A stretch of DNA of 64,000 nt. Source: Ananas comosus. Its lineage: Eukaryota > Streptophyta > Magnoliopsida > Poales > Bromeliaceae. This document shows positions 46,517 through 57,953 of the stretch, piece after piece; position 1 is the stretch's first letter, and the number at the start of each line of letters is the position of its first letter. The position numbers were made by a program, and so were the translations under genes. The DNA lies in contig NC_033624.1 in assembly GCF_001540865.1 (NCBI RefSeq), positions 919,238 through 983,237 of the forward strand, read 5' to 3'. The notes under the pieces are model-generated. The model was not told the origin of the DNA, made no database searches, and saw only the letters and a list, made by a program, of their open reading frames with translations.

Positions 46517-47640
46517 CTACAAAAGAGAGCAGAATACAAAATAACATCAACAAGAATGTTTCGACATTTGAAACTCACAAAAAGGGCAACAGTAAGCTAC
46601 GCATGATACACCCAAACAGTCATACATCATATATGTGGATAAACACATGAATCTAGATATATACCACAAGTGATACCAGTGTATTTGAGTCTGTTTGAAA
46701 GTTAGAAATATGCTTTATGTGGTAACAGAGACAAAATTAATCAGTCAATTTTGTATTACCTACTCCGTTCATCAAGAGAGTAGTAAGTTATCCTCTCGCC
46801 TACACAATTTCCACTCATCAAAGAAACCTTTGTGCTCACGATTTCATTTCTAATATTCATCCAATCCAGTTGAAAAAGCTACTTAAGGCGAAAATTAAAA
46901 CAAAAATAAAACTAATGATCTAACTATCTGCTACTTCAGAAGTCCGCAGAACTTGGCATCGCTCCTTAAGTAAGAAAAACTAAAGCAGTCACTACAAACA
47001 TCACTTGGACACACAATTAAGTAAACTATAGATTATAGCTTATAAATTAAACGCACGGTAAATGCATATGAATTTTCAAATTGATTCAACCAAGTACTCA
47101 CTATTTTTACATTATATTTAACAAGCTTATAGCTTCAAACTAACTCTTAACTGAGTCAACACTAAATCGCAAACCAAACGGAATTTGATATTACGCACAA
47201 AAGAGTGCAAATATTTCGATTACAAATATATCTAAAAATNCCCCCAAAAAAAAAACCATTAAACAGCACGTGTATATATTTTTCTCTTAAACTAACATTC
47301 AGAAGCTGTGCTTTCAACAATTAACTCAGCAACATTTCACATCAATCAAAAACTTAAAAATGCTACAAATTCCCCCACCATTAACTAAAAACTAAAGCAT
47401 GCTCCGTCCAAACCTCGACACATTTAAAGCAAACGACTCAAAATCTAACAAAAAAAAAAAGCAACAGATTTAGTCAAAGATTCTATTCCCAATCTAAGAA
47501 ATTTGATGAGCACGGCGCATAAAGAGAGAGAGAGAGAGAGAGAAAGAGAGAGGGAAAATCGGAATACCGTCGAAAATTAGGGTTTCGAGGGAGCGGATGG
47601 ATTGAGGAGCTCCACCGCGGCTACGAGGGGGACGAATCCG
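46517..47640 (-). other. Leader intron and 5' UTR exon of the exonuclease gene
   Basis: Proposed intron 47567-46517 (donor GTATTCC, acceptor TTTTGTAG). The leader exon starts somewhere near 47640. The GA tract at 47525-47552 falls in the intron. One N at 47240. Confidence 0.5.
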
Positions 47641-48729
47641 ACGTAATAAAAGAGTGGATTGGGTTTTTTAGGGTTCTTACGAAACCCTAATTGTTCTTTC
47701 GTTTTTCTCTTTTTTAATTTAACCTTTCGATCCAGTGGATCTTGCATTGCCCTAAACGGCAAAAAAAGGTATAAAACTCTTTTTAGTCCCCTTTGCCATT
47801 TGGATTTAAATATACACTTTACAAAGGTTTTCATTTCGGGAAAATTTCCCAAAGCGCCCTGCAATATAGAGAATTTGATGTTTAGTACTTAATAGTTTAA
47901 TAAAACTCTAGCATGTTATTACTATGCTGTAATAAAATAAAAACTGCAGAAAGATAAAATACTATATTTTTACTATTTTATCATTTACAAAATAAATAAA
48001 TATGATGATACTCTTTTACAAAAATCAAATAGAAATTGTAGAGAAGTAAAATTTTTCATTCTATAGTATATTGTCAAATTATAAATACGCTGCACAATTA
48101 TTTTAGCTTATTCTTTTATTTATAGTGGTAAAGAATTATTTAGATAATTTTTATTGTAAAAATTTATCAAATTTAATCGTAGTTAAAAATTTAATGCATC
48201 TTATCCATGAACAAACTTAGTAGCATTTGGCCGCATGGCCATGGATGATATTGGAATAGGCATTTGCTGCGATGGCACTGCGAATTGAGGGGTCAAATTT
48301 CTTAAATTAAAAAGTGAAGAATCTGTTTGTAAATATGCTAAAAGTTGGGGAGTATGTGTATACAAGTATTGTCTTCCTATTAATAATCTTTAAAGGGGTT
48401 TCGTGCAAATTAAGTACAAAGCCATCGCTATTGGCGTGGCTGCTTCGTACAGGACAACGTTATCCGCATGGAGGGCAAAGTTATGGGCACCCAAATTGTC
48501 CCCCAAACCCACTAAGTAAAAGAGTCATAATGTTAGAATCTATTTGCTGAACGACACTTTATTAGAGAGCTCTCCAACTAGAAGAAGGGATGTTAATTAT
48601 TCAATTATAATCTACGCGGATATCTAAATAAGTAATTAATTGTGATCTATTGAGTTCACAATGATCCTACTTGTCGAGGACTTCACAGTGAGGTTTTATT
48701 TTGTTTCGTGCAATGTTGCTACTATATTA
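47641..48729. other. Exonuclease promoter side and AT-rich intergenic DNA
   Basis: No other gene recognised; ORFs here are short and unassigned. Confidence 0.45.
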
Positions 48730-48795
48730 TTTTTTTTTGAGAAAACGATAGCATGTTATCCATTTCATTCATTTCGAAAATGAACTTAATTGGCT
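48730..48795 (-). mobile_element. SINE 3' portion
   Basis: A T-run then GAGAAAACGATAGCATG and TGAACTTAATTGGCTAC match the 3' half of the family. Confidence 0.6.
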
Positions 48796-48799
48796 ACAA

Positions 48800-49160
48800 A
48801 CAATGAGGCAATATGACCTCGAGAAAGAAAATATAGCTCAAAGAAAGAAGAAAAGAGAAATAACAACAAAAGTAATCGACAGGTTACTCAGCTTAACAAA
48901 AGTCTCTCCACTCTCTTACCAACTCCTCGATACATCCGACTACAAAAAGAAGGTCGGCAAAGAGATTTTTAAAAATCACGTTATTTCTTTCCTTCCAAAT
49001 TAGTCACTAGCACGCTGTTACGGCAATTAGATTCTGCAAAATTTTGCCCAATCTAATATTTTTGGTCATTTTATTTTAGATTGTCAGTACATCATCCATT
49101 ATCTTTAAACACTAGATGTCCTCTAAGGTTCGAAAAAGTATAAACCTAGTGTACACACAT
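48800..49160 (-). mobile_element. Possible LINE ORF2 C-terminal remnant
   Basis: On the minus strand a broken frame reads about as NLEGKK, a stop, then RDFKNLFADLLFV and EELVREWRDFC. This resembles the WxERNxRxFK...LW end of plant L1 ORF2 proteins. It has stops and no catalytic part. Weak evidence. Confidence 0.35.
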
Positions 49161-50161
49161 CCTATAAGGAGGTGGTCCACGGTCTCCTACTATATATATT
49201 GTTGTTACACAAGTTAGTATGATTAGAAGGTATATTGTATTAAATTTTTGTTTATAGAAATTGAAATTCAAATTAAAACTTTTAATTTTGGGACCAAGTT
49301 TTATGTTATCACAACAAAAGCTCTAAATATTTATGGTTAACAAGCGGTTTAGTTTAAAATGATTAGAGATTACAGTTTAAAACAGAGATAAAAATAAAAT
49401 CAGACAGACGTTATAGAAATAACACAAGGAAATTTTACTTTTAAAATAATCAGAGAAAACCGGTTTTTGTAAAAAAATATAGTAATTATTGTCAAATTTA
49501 GTGAACAAAATTTATATCAACCATATACTAAAAAAAATTCACATGCAATTTTTTTTTCTTTTTCCCTCGTCACATTTATCATGAGGACTGAAAAATTGAG
49601 GCCCCATGTTATTCGACCAAGCTCGTATACTAATATCTCTATTTCAAAATTTAGCAGTCATGTCATAATCAGTAACATAAGGTGTCAAAATTTTGCTGTA
49701 GTATAATAAACTTCTTCACAAAGAGCACTCACTTTTGTGCAAATTTTAGTTGGAACAAACGAGCCATTGATTCATCTTATTATAGTCTCTTTCGCGAAAT
49801 ATTTTATTCAGCATGCCTCTTGTGATTTACTAAAAAAATTATATATCGGACAAAATAAGGTGTATGATTAAATTTTTAGTTTCTGATGTTATATTCAGCC
49901 ATCAATATATATTTAAGGAACAAAATCAAGTACGTTGTTAATTAGTACATTATGCTATTATTATATCAAATTAATTATGAAAATATGAAAAAAAAAAAAA
50001 ATTCAAACAGAATCAAACTCTTTTCTCACACTCATATAAGAAAATCTTCGGATCGAATAAGTTAACTGTGGATAACTTAATCCGGCAAACATTATTTATG
50101 AACAAATGAAAAATTTAATAACAAGGTGACATTTTAATGATCTTAAAAACAAAGCAAAAAA
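49161..50161. other. AT-rich intergenic DNA
   Basis: Nothing recognised; the distal end would be the C2H2 gene's 3' UTR. Confidence 0.45.
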
Positions 50162-50617
50162 TTAAGGAGGTGAAGAAAAGGAAGAAGAGGTGGAGGAGGG
50201 AGCAAGGGTGAGGTGTAGATCCACCCCATGTTCGACAGAATCCCCAGCCGTCCGATCGACCGCGAAGGGCGGCGGCCACGACGGCACGAGAGCGACCCGC
50301 GACCAAGCGAGAGCCGGAGGAGGCACGAGCGCGCGCGCGTGGAGCGGCGCCCCCGCGGCGGCGGCGGCTCCGGGGCCGCACCAGAGCGCGCGCTCCGGCG
50401 CCGGGGATGAGGGCTCGGCGGCGAGAGGCGCGCGGCGGCGCAGGGGCGGCGCCGCGCGGAGGTGTGCGGCGGCGGCGGCGGCCGCGCGGTGGCGCTCCTT
50501 CTTGTGCGCGTTCTGGTGGCCGCCGAGCGCCTGCGAGTTGGCGAAGTCTCGGCCGCAGTAGGAGCACTCAAAGCGCCTCCGCGCCGCCGCGTGGTCGGTC
50601 GCCGCCGCCTCTCCCAT
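50162..50617 (-). CDS. Single C2H2 zinc-finger protein with EAR motif, intronless, 151 aa
   Basis: Plant transcription factor, most like GIS/ZFP5/ZFP6/ZFP8, which act in trichome and root-hair development downstream of gibberellin and cytokinin; role here inferred. One finger: [20 protein letters not shown], then NAHKKER. Zinc ligands Cys18, Cys21, His34 and His38, with the plant-specific QALGGH at 29-34. The finger follows a 15-residue Ala-rich N-terminus. The middle is Ala/Pro/Arg-rich and low complexity. VDLHLTLAP near 132-140 is an LxLxL EAR repression motif, followed by a Ser-rich tail. Start and stop are both in strongly GC-rich sequence; plus-strand ORFs over it are by-products. A TATA box lies 70 bp upstream. 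Knuckles-like or RBE-like factors are alternatives, but their finger has QALGGHMN rather than QALGGHQN. Confidence 0.87.
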   Translation of the reverse strand: MGEAAATDHAAARRRFECSYCGRDFANSQALGGHQNAHKKERHRAAAAAAAHLRAAPPLRRRAPLAAEPSSPAPERALWCGPGAAAAAGAPLHARALVPPPALAWSRVALVPSWPPPFAVDRTAGDSVEHGVDLHLTLAPSSTSSSFSSPP

Positions 50618-50685
50618 TGGAGGAGTTGGGGGTAGGTGAGAACTGAGAAGTGAGAACGGGAGGGGACGAGGGGATGGATGGGTTG

Positions 50686-50693
50686 TTTATATA
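50686..50693 (-). promoter_or_regulatory. TATA box of the C2H2 gene
   Basis: Minus strand TATATAAA about 70 bp upstream of the start codon. Confidence 0.6.
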
Positions 50694-50983
50694 CGAGAAA
50701 TCTCTTTTCATATATTATTATTACCACTATAGTTTAATCAAAATTATAATCTACTATTTACGCAGTACTTTTTACGTACAGTAGAGTTTATTAGTCTACT
50801 CACTGTAGCTAAACTCTATTACATATACAACAATAAGTTTGCTTGGCGTGAAAGACTCGCTAAAAGATTAATAAAAGTTCGATGCGGCCATAAAGTTGCA
50901 AAATAAGATATTTACATAGATTTAAACGTGATATTAAGAATAGATTAAGGTTCAATCGGTGCAATTAACTGCGTGCTGTAAAA

Positions 50984-51031
<48 letters not shown>

Positions 51032-51309
51032 TATTTCTACATCACTTTTGAAGTTCTAGAGGCTAATAATAAGTCAAACAAGCTTTACAAACTCATTGTT
51101 CAGATCTGAGTTCATGTGCTTCCTTAGTTCTTTTTCTTTATTATTATTATTATTATTATTATTAAGCATCAAGTACTCCTATTTAGTTAGTAATCTTTCG
51201 CTTCATGCATGATTTACTGGAAATTGAGTGCATGTCGGCCACAAACCATATCTGTCCGTACTTTCAATATTCTCTCTTTCTCTCCCGTATTCAAGTCAAT
51301 ACAGTGGCG
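50694..51309. other. C2H2 upstream region with microsatellites
   Basis: (TA)n at 50988-51029 and (TTA)n at 51138-51162. No gene seen. Confidence 0.5.
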
Positions 51310-51317
51310 CTCATAAT

Positions 51318-51805
51318 TAGGGAGGTCAATGGGCATAGATATCTAAAATATTATCCGAACCTGAATCCGAAAGGGCGGGTTTACCTGAGCTAAACGGCTA
51401 TGAATTCGGTTATGGGTATAAAAAATAAAAACTCGACGGATATGGATACGGGTATGGATTTTGTATTTATCCGATCCGAACCCGAACCCGACCCGAACCT
51501 GAATCCAAATCCGAATAAATTATATATATACATACTTTATTTTTATTTATTTATATAATATATAAAATATTTAATAATTTTTATCCCTTAGATCTTTATT
51601 CAACGGTATGGATTTTTAGAACTCGCCGGGTCCGGATCCGGGTTCGGGTTTCGGGTTTTTGGTCGGGTACAGATATGGGTATGAATTTTTAAAACCCGCC
51701 GGGTTCAGGTACGGGTACGGATTTTAATTTGGTTTTCGGGTTTGGATTCGGATTTTTAAAAGTCCGACCCAAACCCGACCCAAACCCGACCCGTTGACAT
51801 CCCTA
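51318..51805. mobile_element. hAT-type TIR element, 488 bp, 8-bp TSD
   Basis: Ends are TAGGGAGGTCAATGGG and (reverse-complemented) TAGGGATGTCAACGGG. Perfect 8-bp direct repeats CTCATAAT flank it (51310-51317 and 51806-51813). The interior is a degenerate array of CGAACCCGAACC and CGGGTTCGGG words. Non-coding. Confidence 0.85.
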
Positions 51806-51813
51806 CTCATAAT

Positions 51814-52303
51814 ATATGCTCGATTCTCCCACAATAAGGAAAAATTCTGATTATTGAGACCGCATTATCTATATTCCCAATCAATTAAATTTGTTTCTAG
51901 AATTTATCAATCTCATTATAATTTTTTTCTAAAAAATTTACTATATGGGTTTGATTGGCTTGAGACATAGTGATGTAGTGCCACTGCTATATAAAAGACT
52001 ATCTTTGATCGAAGTAGGGACTGTTTGGTTTAATGTAATGTTCTAAAAATATTGCATATTTTATACCTAATAATATGGAAATGAGAATATGGAAATGAGA
52101 ATACTTCTTAATCCATAATAATTTAGTATTCCTATCGTCTAAAAAACTATAACAATTCCACTACTTCACTAATATCTTTTACAACTACCTAACTTTAATT
52201 AAATGATAATAATTTGAATATTTTCAATAGAAGTATATAAAGAATTATCGGAATATTACAAATCATAAACTAAACTGGTGCTAACTGCTAAGAGTAATAT
52301 ATT
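51814..52303. other. AT-rich intergenic DNA
   Basis: Nothing recognised. Confidence 0.45.
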
Positions 52304-52317
52304 AATCCATCAAATAG

Positions 52318-52471
52318 ACCGACCGTTCCTAAAGCAAGTGGCAAAGGGTTTGGTGGTTGGTATCCGAGACCCAAGTTCGAATCCTAGTTGATTCACATTT
52401 ACAGCTAAGTTTATTTCTAAATGAAATAAACGAAGCGGCTAGCGTGCTACCTATCTCTCAAAAAAAAAAAA
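52318..52471 (+). mobile_element. SINE, full length, 14-bp TSD; best consensus copy
   Basis: Starts ACCGACCGTTCCTAAAGC. Box A-like GTGGCAAAGGGTTTGGTGG; box B-like AGTTCGAATCC; 3' end GCTACCTATCTCTC with 13 As. Perfect direct repeats AATCCATCAAATAG at 52304-52317 and 52472-52485. Confidence 0.92.
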
Positions 52472-52794
52472 AATCCATCAAATAGGGTTTTGCTTAATTG
52501 TGATACATATTAATGCAAACCTTTTTTACTGAATGACTATGATATTCGTGGAGAATCAATTCGTGGACAATGGAGCAACAATATGGTTATTTTAATTAAC
52601 TAAAAGATAGGCCAATTTGTATAAAAAATTCACAAGTTTTGAACTTCTGCAAAATTATGCCACTTTTTTCAATTTTGCAGTTTCGGACTGGATTTTTCGC
52701 CATTGGACGAAAATATTCTTATTTCTTTTTTTTTTTCTCTCTTCTTTTTTTCTCTTTTTTTTTTTTCCCTTCGTTATTTTTTTCTTCTGCCACC

Positions 52795-53308
52795 TCCTCC
52801 TTCGCAGTGCCCTCCCCATCGCTTCCTTCTCCTCCAACAAACCCACCTCCTCCTTCCACAGCCTCTCCCTCTTCCATGACTACACCCCCACCTCCTCCTC
52901 CAGATCCAACCCCCACCCCCATGGTGCCAATCTCGAAGAATCCTGCGGCGGCAGCAAAGAAGGAGGATACCGGAGATCCCTCTTCGCTGACAACTTCTCC
53001 TCCGATCTCCTCCACGCCGATGCTGTTACCGACCTAGCAGAGATCGCCGGCTGCATGATCCGCACTGGGTACAGCCAGGAGCTGAGCCAGATGTACATCG
53101 CCGTCTGTCGTGACGCCATTGCGGAGACCCTCGCCGCCGTGACGCCATTGCGGAGACCCTCGCCGCCCTCGGCAACAACAAGATGAGCATCGAGGAGGTC
53201 CAGAGGATAGAGTGGGGCACCATCGACTCCAAGATGAAGAAGTGGATCCGCGCTCTCAAGATCACTATCCGAGTCCTACTCTTTAGCGAGGGAGATGAGA
53301 GCGTGTAA
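52795..53308 (+). pseudogene. EXO70 (exocyst subunit) gene fragment, frameshifted
   Basis: One frame reads RRSLFADNFSSDLLHADAVT, then DLAEIAGCMIRTGYSQELSQ and MYIAVCRDAIAETLAA; another continues LGNNKMSIEEVQRIEWGTID and SKMKKWIRALKITIRVLLFS. Together this is the N-terminal third of a plant EXO70, the exocyst subunit that tethers secretory vesicles at the plasma membrane. A perfect 29-bp tandem duplication (53110-53138 and 53139-53167) shifts the frame between the two parts. A stop at 53306-53308 ends the similarity long before the family's usual 600 or so residues. A second EXO70 piece (LEDEFRHFLLQSALP) is on the minus strand near 53720-53840. Not functional as an exocyst subunit. Confidence 0.72.
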
Positions 53309-53639
53309 AGAATGTAATTTTTTAAGGTGTAAAAAATGGTGTAATGGTGTAAAAAGAAAGAAGGAAGAGAAAGAGGAGGAGAAGGAGAAATTGTGCAATT
53401 TTGGGCAAATAGTGCAAAATTGGGCGAAATGGCGCTCGGCGTCTGGATGCCCCTCACGGTGGTCGCCGAGAACGACGATCGCGCGGTCGCCGCGGGCTTC
53501 TCGGACGTCGACTTTACGCTTAGCTTCCATCAAATCGATGTCGCACTGCTGCGCGTAGCCCCATTCGCGGTCCCGCGCAACGGCTTGTGGCCGCTGTAGT
53601 GCGTACGACGTGCCGGCGGCGTCGGTCCCGCTCGATGCC

Positions 53640-53715
53640 GGCGCTATGCAGGCCATGGACGCCGATGCGATGCAAGCCATGGACGCCGATGCGATGCAAG
53701 CCATGGACGCCATGG
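53640..53715. repeat. 24-bp tandem repeat, about three copies
   Basis: Unit GCCATGGACGCCGATGCGAT plus GCAA, repeated in frame as MQAMDADA on the plus strand. Confidence 0.9.
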
Positions 53716-54003
53716 GAGAGGGAGAGGCGGCGGAAGGAGGAGGTGGGTTTGTCGGTGGAGGAGAAGGCGATGGGGAGGGCGCTTTGGAGGAGAAAGTGGC
53801 GGAACTCGTCCTCCAGACAGGTAGTAGCGATCTGAAGCACGTCCTAGAGAAAAAAAATAACAAAGAAAAAAGAAAGTGGAGAGAGAAAAAAAAAAAGAGA
53901 GAGAAAGAAAAGGAATGAAGATATTTTCGTCTGATGACGAAAATTTCGGTCATAATCTGCAAAATTAAAAATTATGGCCCAAAAACTTATGAATTTTTTA
54001 TGC

Positions 54004-54236
54004 AGATTTGCTTAAAAGATACTAACATGAAGATCATGATAGATTCGTTCCATGCGATAACAAGTTAACATCACATAGAGCATGTGACAACAAATTCTTT
54101 TTTTAAAAAAGAAGTCCTATGATAGTAAGTTAATTTGTGCGAGAATCAAATATGTTATAAATTATTTTGAATTAAGTTTATTAAAAATTTTGTATTGGAA
54201 AGGAAGCTATTTTCGTACGAAACTGAATAGGCTTAG
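54004..54236. other. AT-rich spacer
   Basis: Nothing recognised. Confidence 0.45.
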
Positions 54237-54249
54237 AATCATACTCTAA

Positions 54250-54406
54250 TTTTTTTTTTGAGAGAAAGATAGATAGCATGCTATCCGATTCGTTTATTTC
54301 ATTTAGAAATAAACTTAGCTAGAAATATGAATTAACTAGGATTCGAACTTGAGTCTCGGATATCGACCACCAAGCCCTTTTGCCATTTATTATAGGGACG
54401 GTCGGT
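54250..54406 (-). mobile_element. SINE, near full length, short TSD
   Basis: Minus-strand copy ending GGGACGGTCGGT. AATCATACT occurs on both sides (54237-54245 and 54407-54415). Confidence 0.85.
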
Positions 54407-54424
54407 AATCATACTTTATTTTAA

Positions 54425-54824
54425 CGGAAAACTTCAAAAACCCTCCTTGTGGTTTCAATTTTTTTCACTTTAGTACTCTGTTGTTTAAAATGTATTAAGT
54501 TAGTACCTTGTGATTTCTCACTTTATCACTTTAGTACCCTGTGGTTTAAAGTGTATCAAGTTAGTACCCTGTGGTTTTGCACTTTATCACTTTAGTACCC
54601 TGTGGTTTTAATTTTGTATCAAGTTAGTACCCTATAGTTTTTTAAACTATAGAGTACTAAAGTGATAAAGTGTGAAACCACATGGTACTAAAGTGATAAA
54701 GTGCAAAACCATATGGTACTAACTTGATACACCTTAAATAATAGGGTACTAACTTGATACACTTTAAATCACAGAATACTAAAATGAAAAAGTGTGAAAC
54801 CACATGGGGTTTTAAAGTTTTCTC
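54425..54824. mobile_element. Fold-back Mutator-type MITE, 400 bp, 9-bp TSD
   Basis: The whole element is one long palindrome centred near 54642, each arm built from repeats of TTTAGTACCCTGTGGTTT and AAGTTAGTACC. Perfect 9-bp repeats TTATTTTAA flank it (54416-54424 and 54825-54833). Ends CGGAAAACTTCAAAA and GAGAAAACTTTAAAA. Confidence 0.87.
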
Positions 54825-54833
54825 TTATTTTAA

Positions 54834-56129
54834 AGTGATGAATGGGGATGTACTAACAATATGTACATTTATGCTGCTCAGTCCTTTTACGAGGGTTCAT
54901 AACCTGTCTATTCACTACGTGCCATCATGTGACTTAACATGTGTTCCCGTACGGATGTTCTATACGGTATTTATCTGTGTGTACTAGAATTGTTTGAGTG
55001 CGTGTGTGAAAACTCGCAGGAGATACTGAGCCCCAGTAGGCAGGAAAAATTCTAGAATGCAACAAGTATATTTGTGACGTAGCGGAACAAATCAATCAAA
55101 TATTTTTTTTTAGAAATGTATGTCCTATTATGAATGCAAAAAAATATTTTTATTGTACTTTTGTTTGAAAAGAAGGAATATGATTGGCTTGTCATTGATG
55201 ACGTGGCGCAAGTATGATAGTACAGAATTCCTCCACTAGGCAGAGGCTCTGTAACTTTTTCACAAAATAAAATAAAAGAAAAGAAAAATTTTTAAAAACT
55301 ATATGCCATCCTTCAATTGATCATATATTTTTATGGACAATTAATGCGTTGTACCATAAATAGATGCATAAGTTTAATTATTTCATATTTTTAGCTAACT
55401 TTATGTCTAAAAAAGAACGAAATAGATAGCTACTATCTTTCTGTCAAAAAAAAAAAAAATTGTATTAAAATTACTCTGCTGTGAATGTACTATTTTCACA
55501 AACGACATATAAGGAGACATCTTGCAGCACTTGTATGAATATGAAACCAACTATGCTAAAAGCAAGATTCGAACATAGAGTACATAAGAAAAGATGGCTT
55601 GAGAATAAGTTAATGGTGGGTCTTCAAATGCTTCGCCGTCTCGGAACTTCCCTCACTTTCACAAACGACGTTTTCTTCTACACAAGCTTTTCCCGCATGT
55701 TTGGTCGGCTCAGAGAGCTTCTCTAAAGAAATGTAAGTTAGATGTTGTTAGGCGAGTGATTTCTTAATTTGGTCCGAGATCAGAAGCTGAATTAAATATA
55801 AAATATTAAAATACTATTCTCTAATAGATTATTAGAGCATGCATACATAATATTAAATTTCAGGTTTACTTTCTTGATGTCAGGTACGTTATAGCTTTTG
55901 CAGTAGAAGAGTTAATTATTCAACGAACATCAATACACACCAGCTCATATCATCCAAATTAGATCATCTTAATATCCTTTTGTGAATTAGGTTTCAAATT
56001 TTAAATATCTAATATATACTCTCTCCTCACCGAAAGAATAGCTGTTCCTGAATTTAGGCCAAACTAATCCATATATGAACGCAAAGGTTCCAATAGGACG
56101 GAACATGACATGAAACTGCTTGCAAAACA
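54834..56129. other. Intergenic DNA with one SINE remnant
   Basis: 55378-55458 is a degenerate SINE 3' half with A-run. ORFs at 54754-54987 and 55481-55726 are unrecognised. Confidence 0.45.
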
Positions 56130-56148
56130 GTGTTATGAAAAGTAAAGT

Positions 56149-56300
56149 TTTTTTTTTTTGAGAAAAATGTTGCATGCTTTCTGTTTCGTTTATTTCATTT
56201 AGAAATAAGCTTAGCTGAAAATGTGAATCAACTAGGATTCGAACTTGGGATCTCGGGTACCAACCATTAAGTCCTTTGCCATTTACTTTAGGAACGGTCG
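56149..56300 (-). mobile_element. SINE, full length, 19-bp TSD
   Basis: Minus-strand copy between perfect direct repeats GTGTTATGAAAAGTAAAGT at 56130-56148 and 56301-56319, so probably a recent insertion. Confidence 0.93.
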
Positions 56301-56319
56301 GTGTTATGAAAAGTAAAGT

Positions 56320-57908
56320 CGGTAGGGCAAAAGGGACAATGAGTACAGAGAAGAACATCTTTTACGTGACACCATATCTAGCTAACGATACATGATAACA
56401 CTGAGGGGACGTTGGTGGAGAAGCACACATTAGTCTCGAATCCAAATCATTAAAACTCATCTTATTTTGCTACTACTTCGTAGCACCTAGCTCTTTCCAC
56501 TCCATTTTTAGCTAAGTTTGATTACGAGTGCGACCCACTTGAAAACACTATAAGATAGCCCAAATCATGTTGTGGGTCCTCCACATGTGTTGGGGCATAG
56601 CACGTGTCGATGTGATCGGCATGACACGGTGACAATTTGGGTGGTATTGTGATAAGGTTTAATTCGTTTGTTATTATATAATAATGACACATAAGGTCAA
56701 CTGCTTTGCACCCACAACATGGAGCATACATAAAATTTAATATATATGTTGAAAAGGACCTTGACCTCAAAATTAAGTAGAATAAGTAACTTGACAAGCC
56801 AATAAACTATTAGAGCCATTAAAGGTTTATTATTACTTTGAAACAACTCTGATACTTGATGATAAAATGCCTCTTTGTAATAAAAAATCTAAATTTTTTG
56901 ACTAGAGGGAGAATATCAGGTGAACTTTTCTATTTTCAGCTGAAAATTTGGTAGTGTAGAAGTTTTTCTATCACAAAAATAGCAATTCTAAAGGATGCAG
57001 TAGAATTATTAGATCGTTTATTTTTTCCAAGCTAATCTCTACTGTACGACTCTAACTAAATATAGTGAGAATAATATCAAAATTAAAATTCTATCGAAAA
57101 TTATTTTTTGGTTTAAATAAAAGTACTCTCGGTCCTTTAGAAATATTCCACTAGTACTAAAGAAAAATCTTTTTACGTGGCAAATCTTCAGCATATCTGA
57201 TATGCACTAAGTACATGCAAGCCTTTGTTTCACCTTTTTGTTTTTTTTTTTTTGAAAAAATTCTTTTATTATTTTAATTATCTGTAGATGATAACGATTG
57301 GGGTTTTGAAAGTAGTTAGTGGTGGAAACAGGTTTCCATAATAAGTGGTGCAAACGATGTGATGTAAATAAAGCTCAAAAGTGGGAGTTGATCGATGTGA
57401 ATGCGTAATTATGAGGTTTTGTTAGATTTTTACAAACGCAATCTTCAATGCTTGTGTACTTAACAATGTCATTTAAAAAAAGTAAATATCATTAATCAAC
57501 TCGTATTATTATAAGTAATATTAAATAACTAATTTGAGAGTTATTTAAACTTCAACAATAACATTAGTTGCGTTTACTTTTCAATTTGATGGCGAACTAA
57601 ATGTCATACGTATAAAATTGAATCACTCATAATATTTAGAGGAATTTTTAGACACGCTAAGCATTATTTAGGTGTAAATTATCAAATTGATCATTATCTC
57701 TGACTTGAATAAACATGAGGTCCCACAAATAAAGTGAAGTCATTTCGAATAAATGTAACATGCATGATGCATCATGTACTTGTTCTAGGCTCAATGAAAA
57801 TGTGAAATAAAATATGTAATAAAAATAATTAAATATTGACCATTTAGTCTAAATCAAGCGCACGTGTTACTCTTTGGGTTGATTTTGGATCCCCAAAGAT
57901 TTAATGGT

Positions 57909-57910
<2 letters not shown>
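56320..57910. other. AT-rich intergenic DNA
   Basis: No gene recognised. Leads into a (TA)n run at 57912-57950. Confidence 0.45.

Positions 57911-57950
<40 letters not shown>

Positions 57951-57953
<3 letters not shown>

Larger units (their letters stand above)
52620..54003. mobile_element. Pack-type TIR element with inverted EXO70 gene fragments
   Basis: The outer 80 or so bp are inverted (left ATAAAAAATTCACAAG ... CAATTTTGCAGTTTCGG; right, reverse-complemented, ATAAAAAATTCATAAG ... AATTTTGCAGATTATGACCG). The arms extend inward to about 52876 and 53712 and share CCCTCCCCATCGC and ACAAACCCACCTCCTCCTTC, sequence that in one frame is EXO70-like. Between the arms are more EXO70 sequence, a GC-rich segment (53420-53600), and a 24-bp tandem repeat encoding MQAMDADA (about 53640-53715). 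No transposase; the TSD is not clear. Confidence 0.65.

Noticed and set aside
50115..50727. Alternative frames on both strands at the zinc-finger gene
   Set aside because: By-products of GC-rich sequence; only the frame with [10 protein letters not shown] and QALGGH carries a known domain.
53393..53599. Frame reading VWMPLTVVAENDDRAVAAGF as a possible LEA2/NDR1-like gene
   Set aside because: Only a weak resemblance, no start context, and it sits inside the Pack-type element; treated as captured sequence of unknown source.
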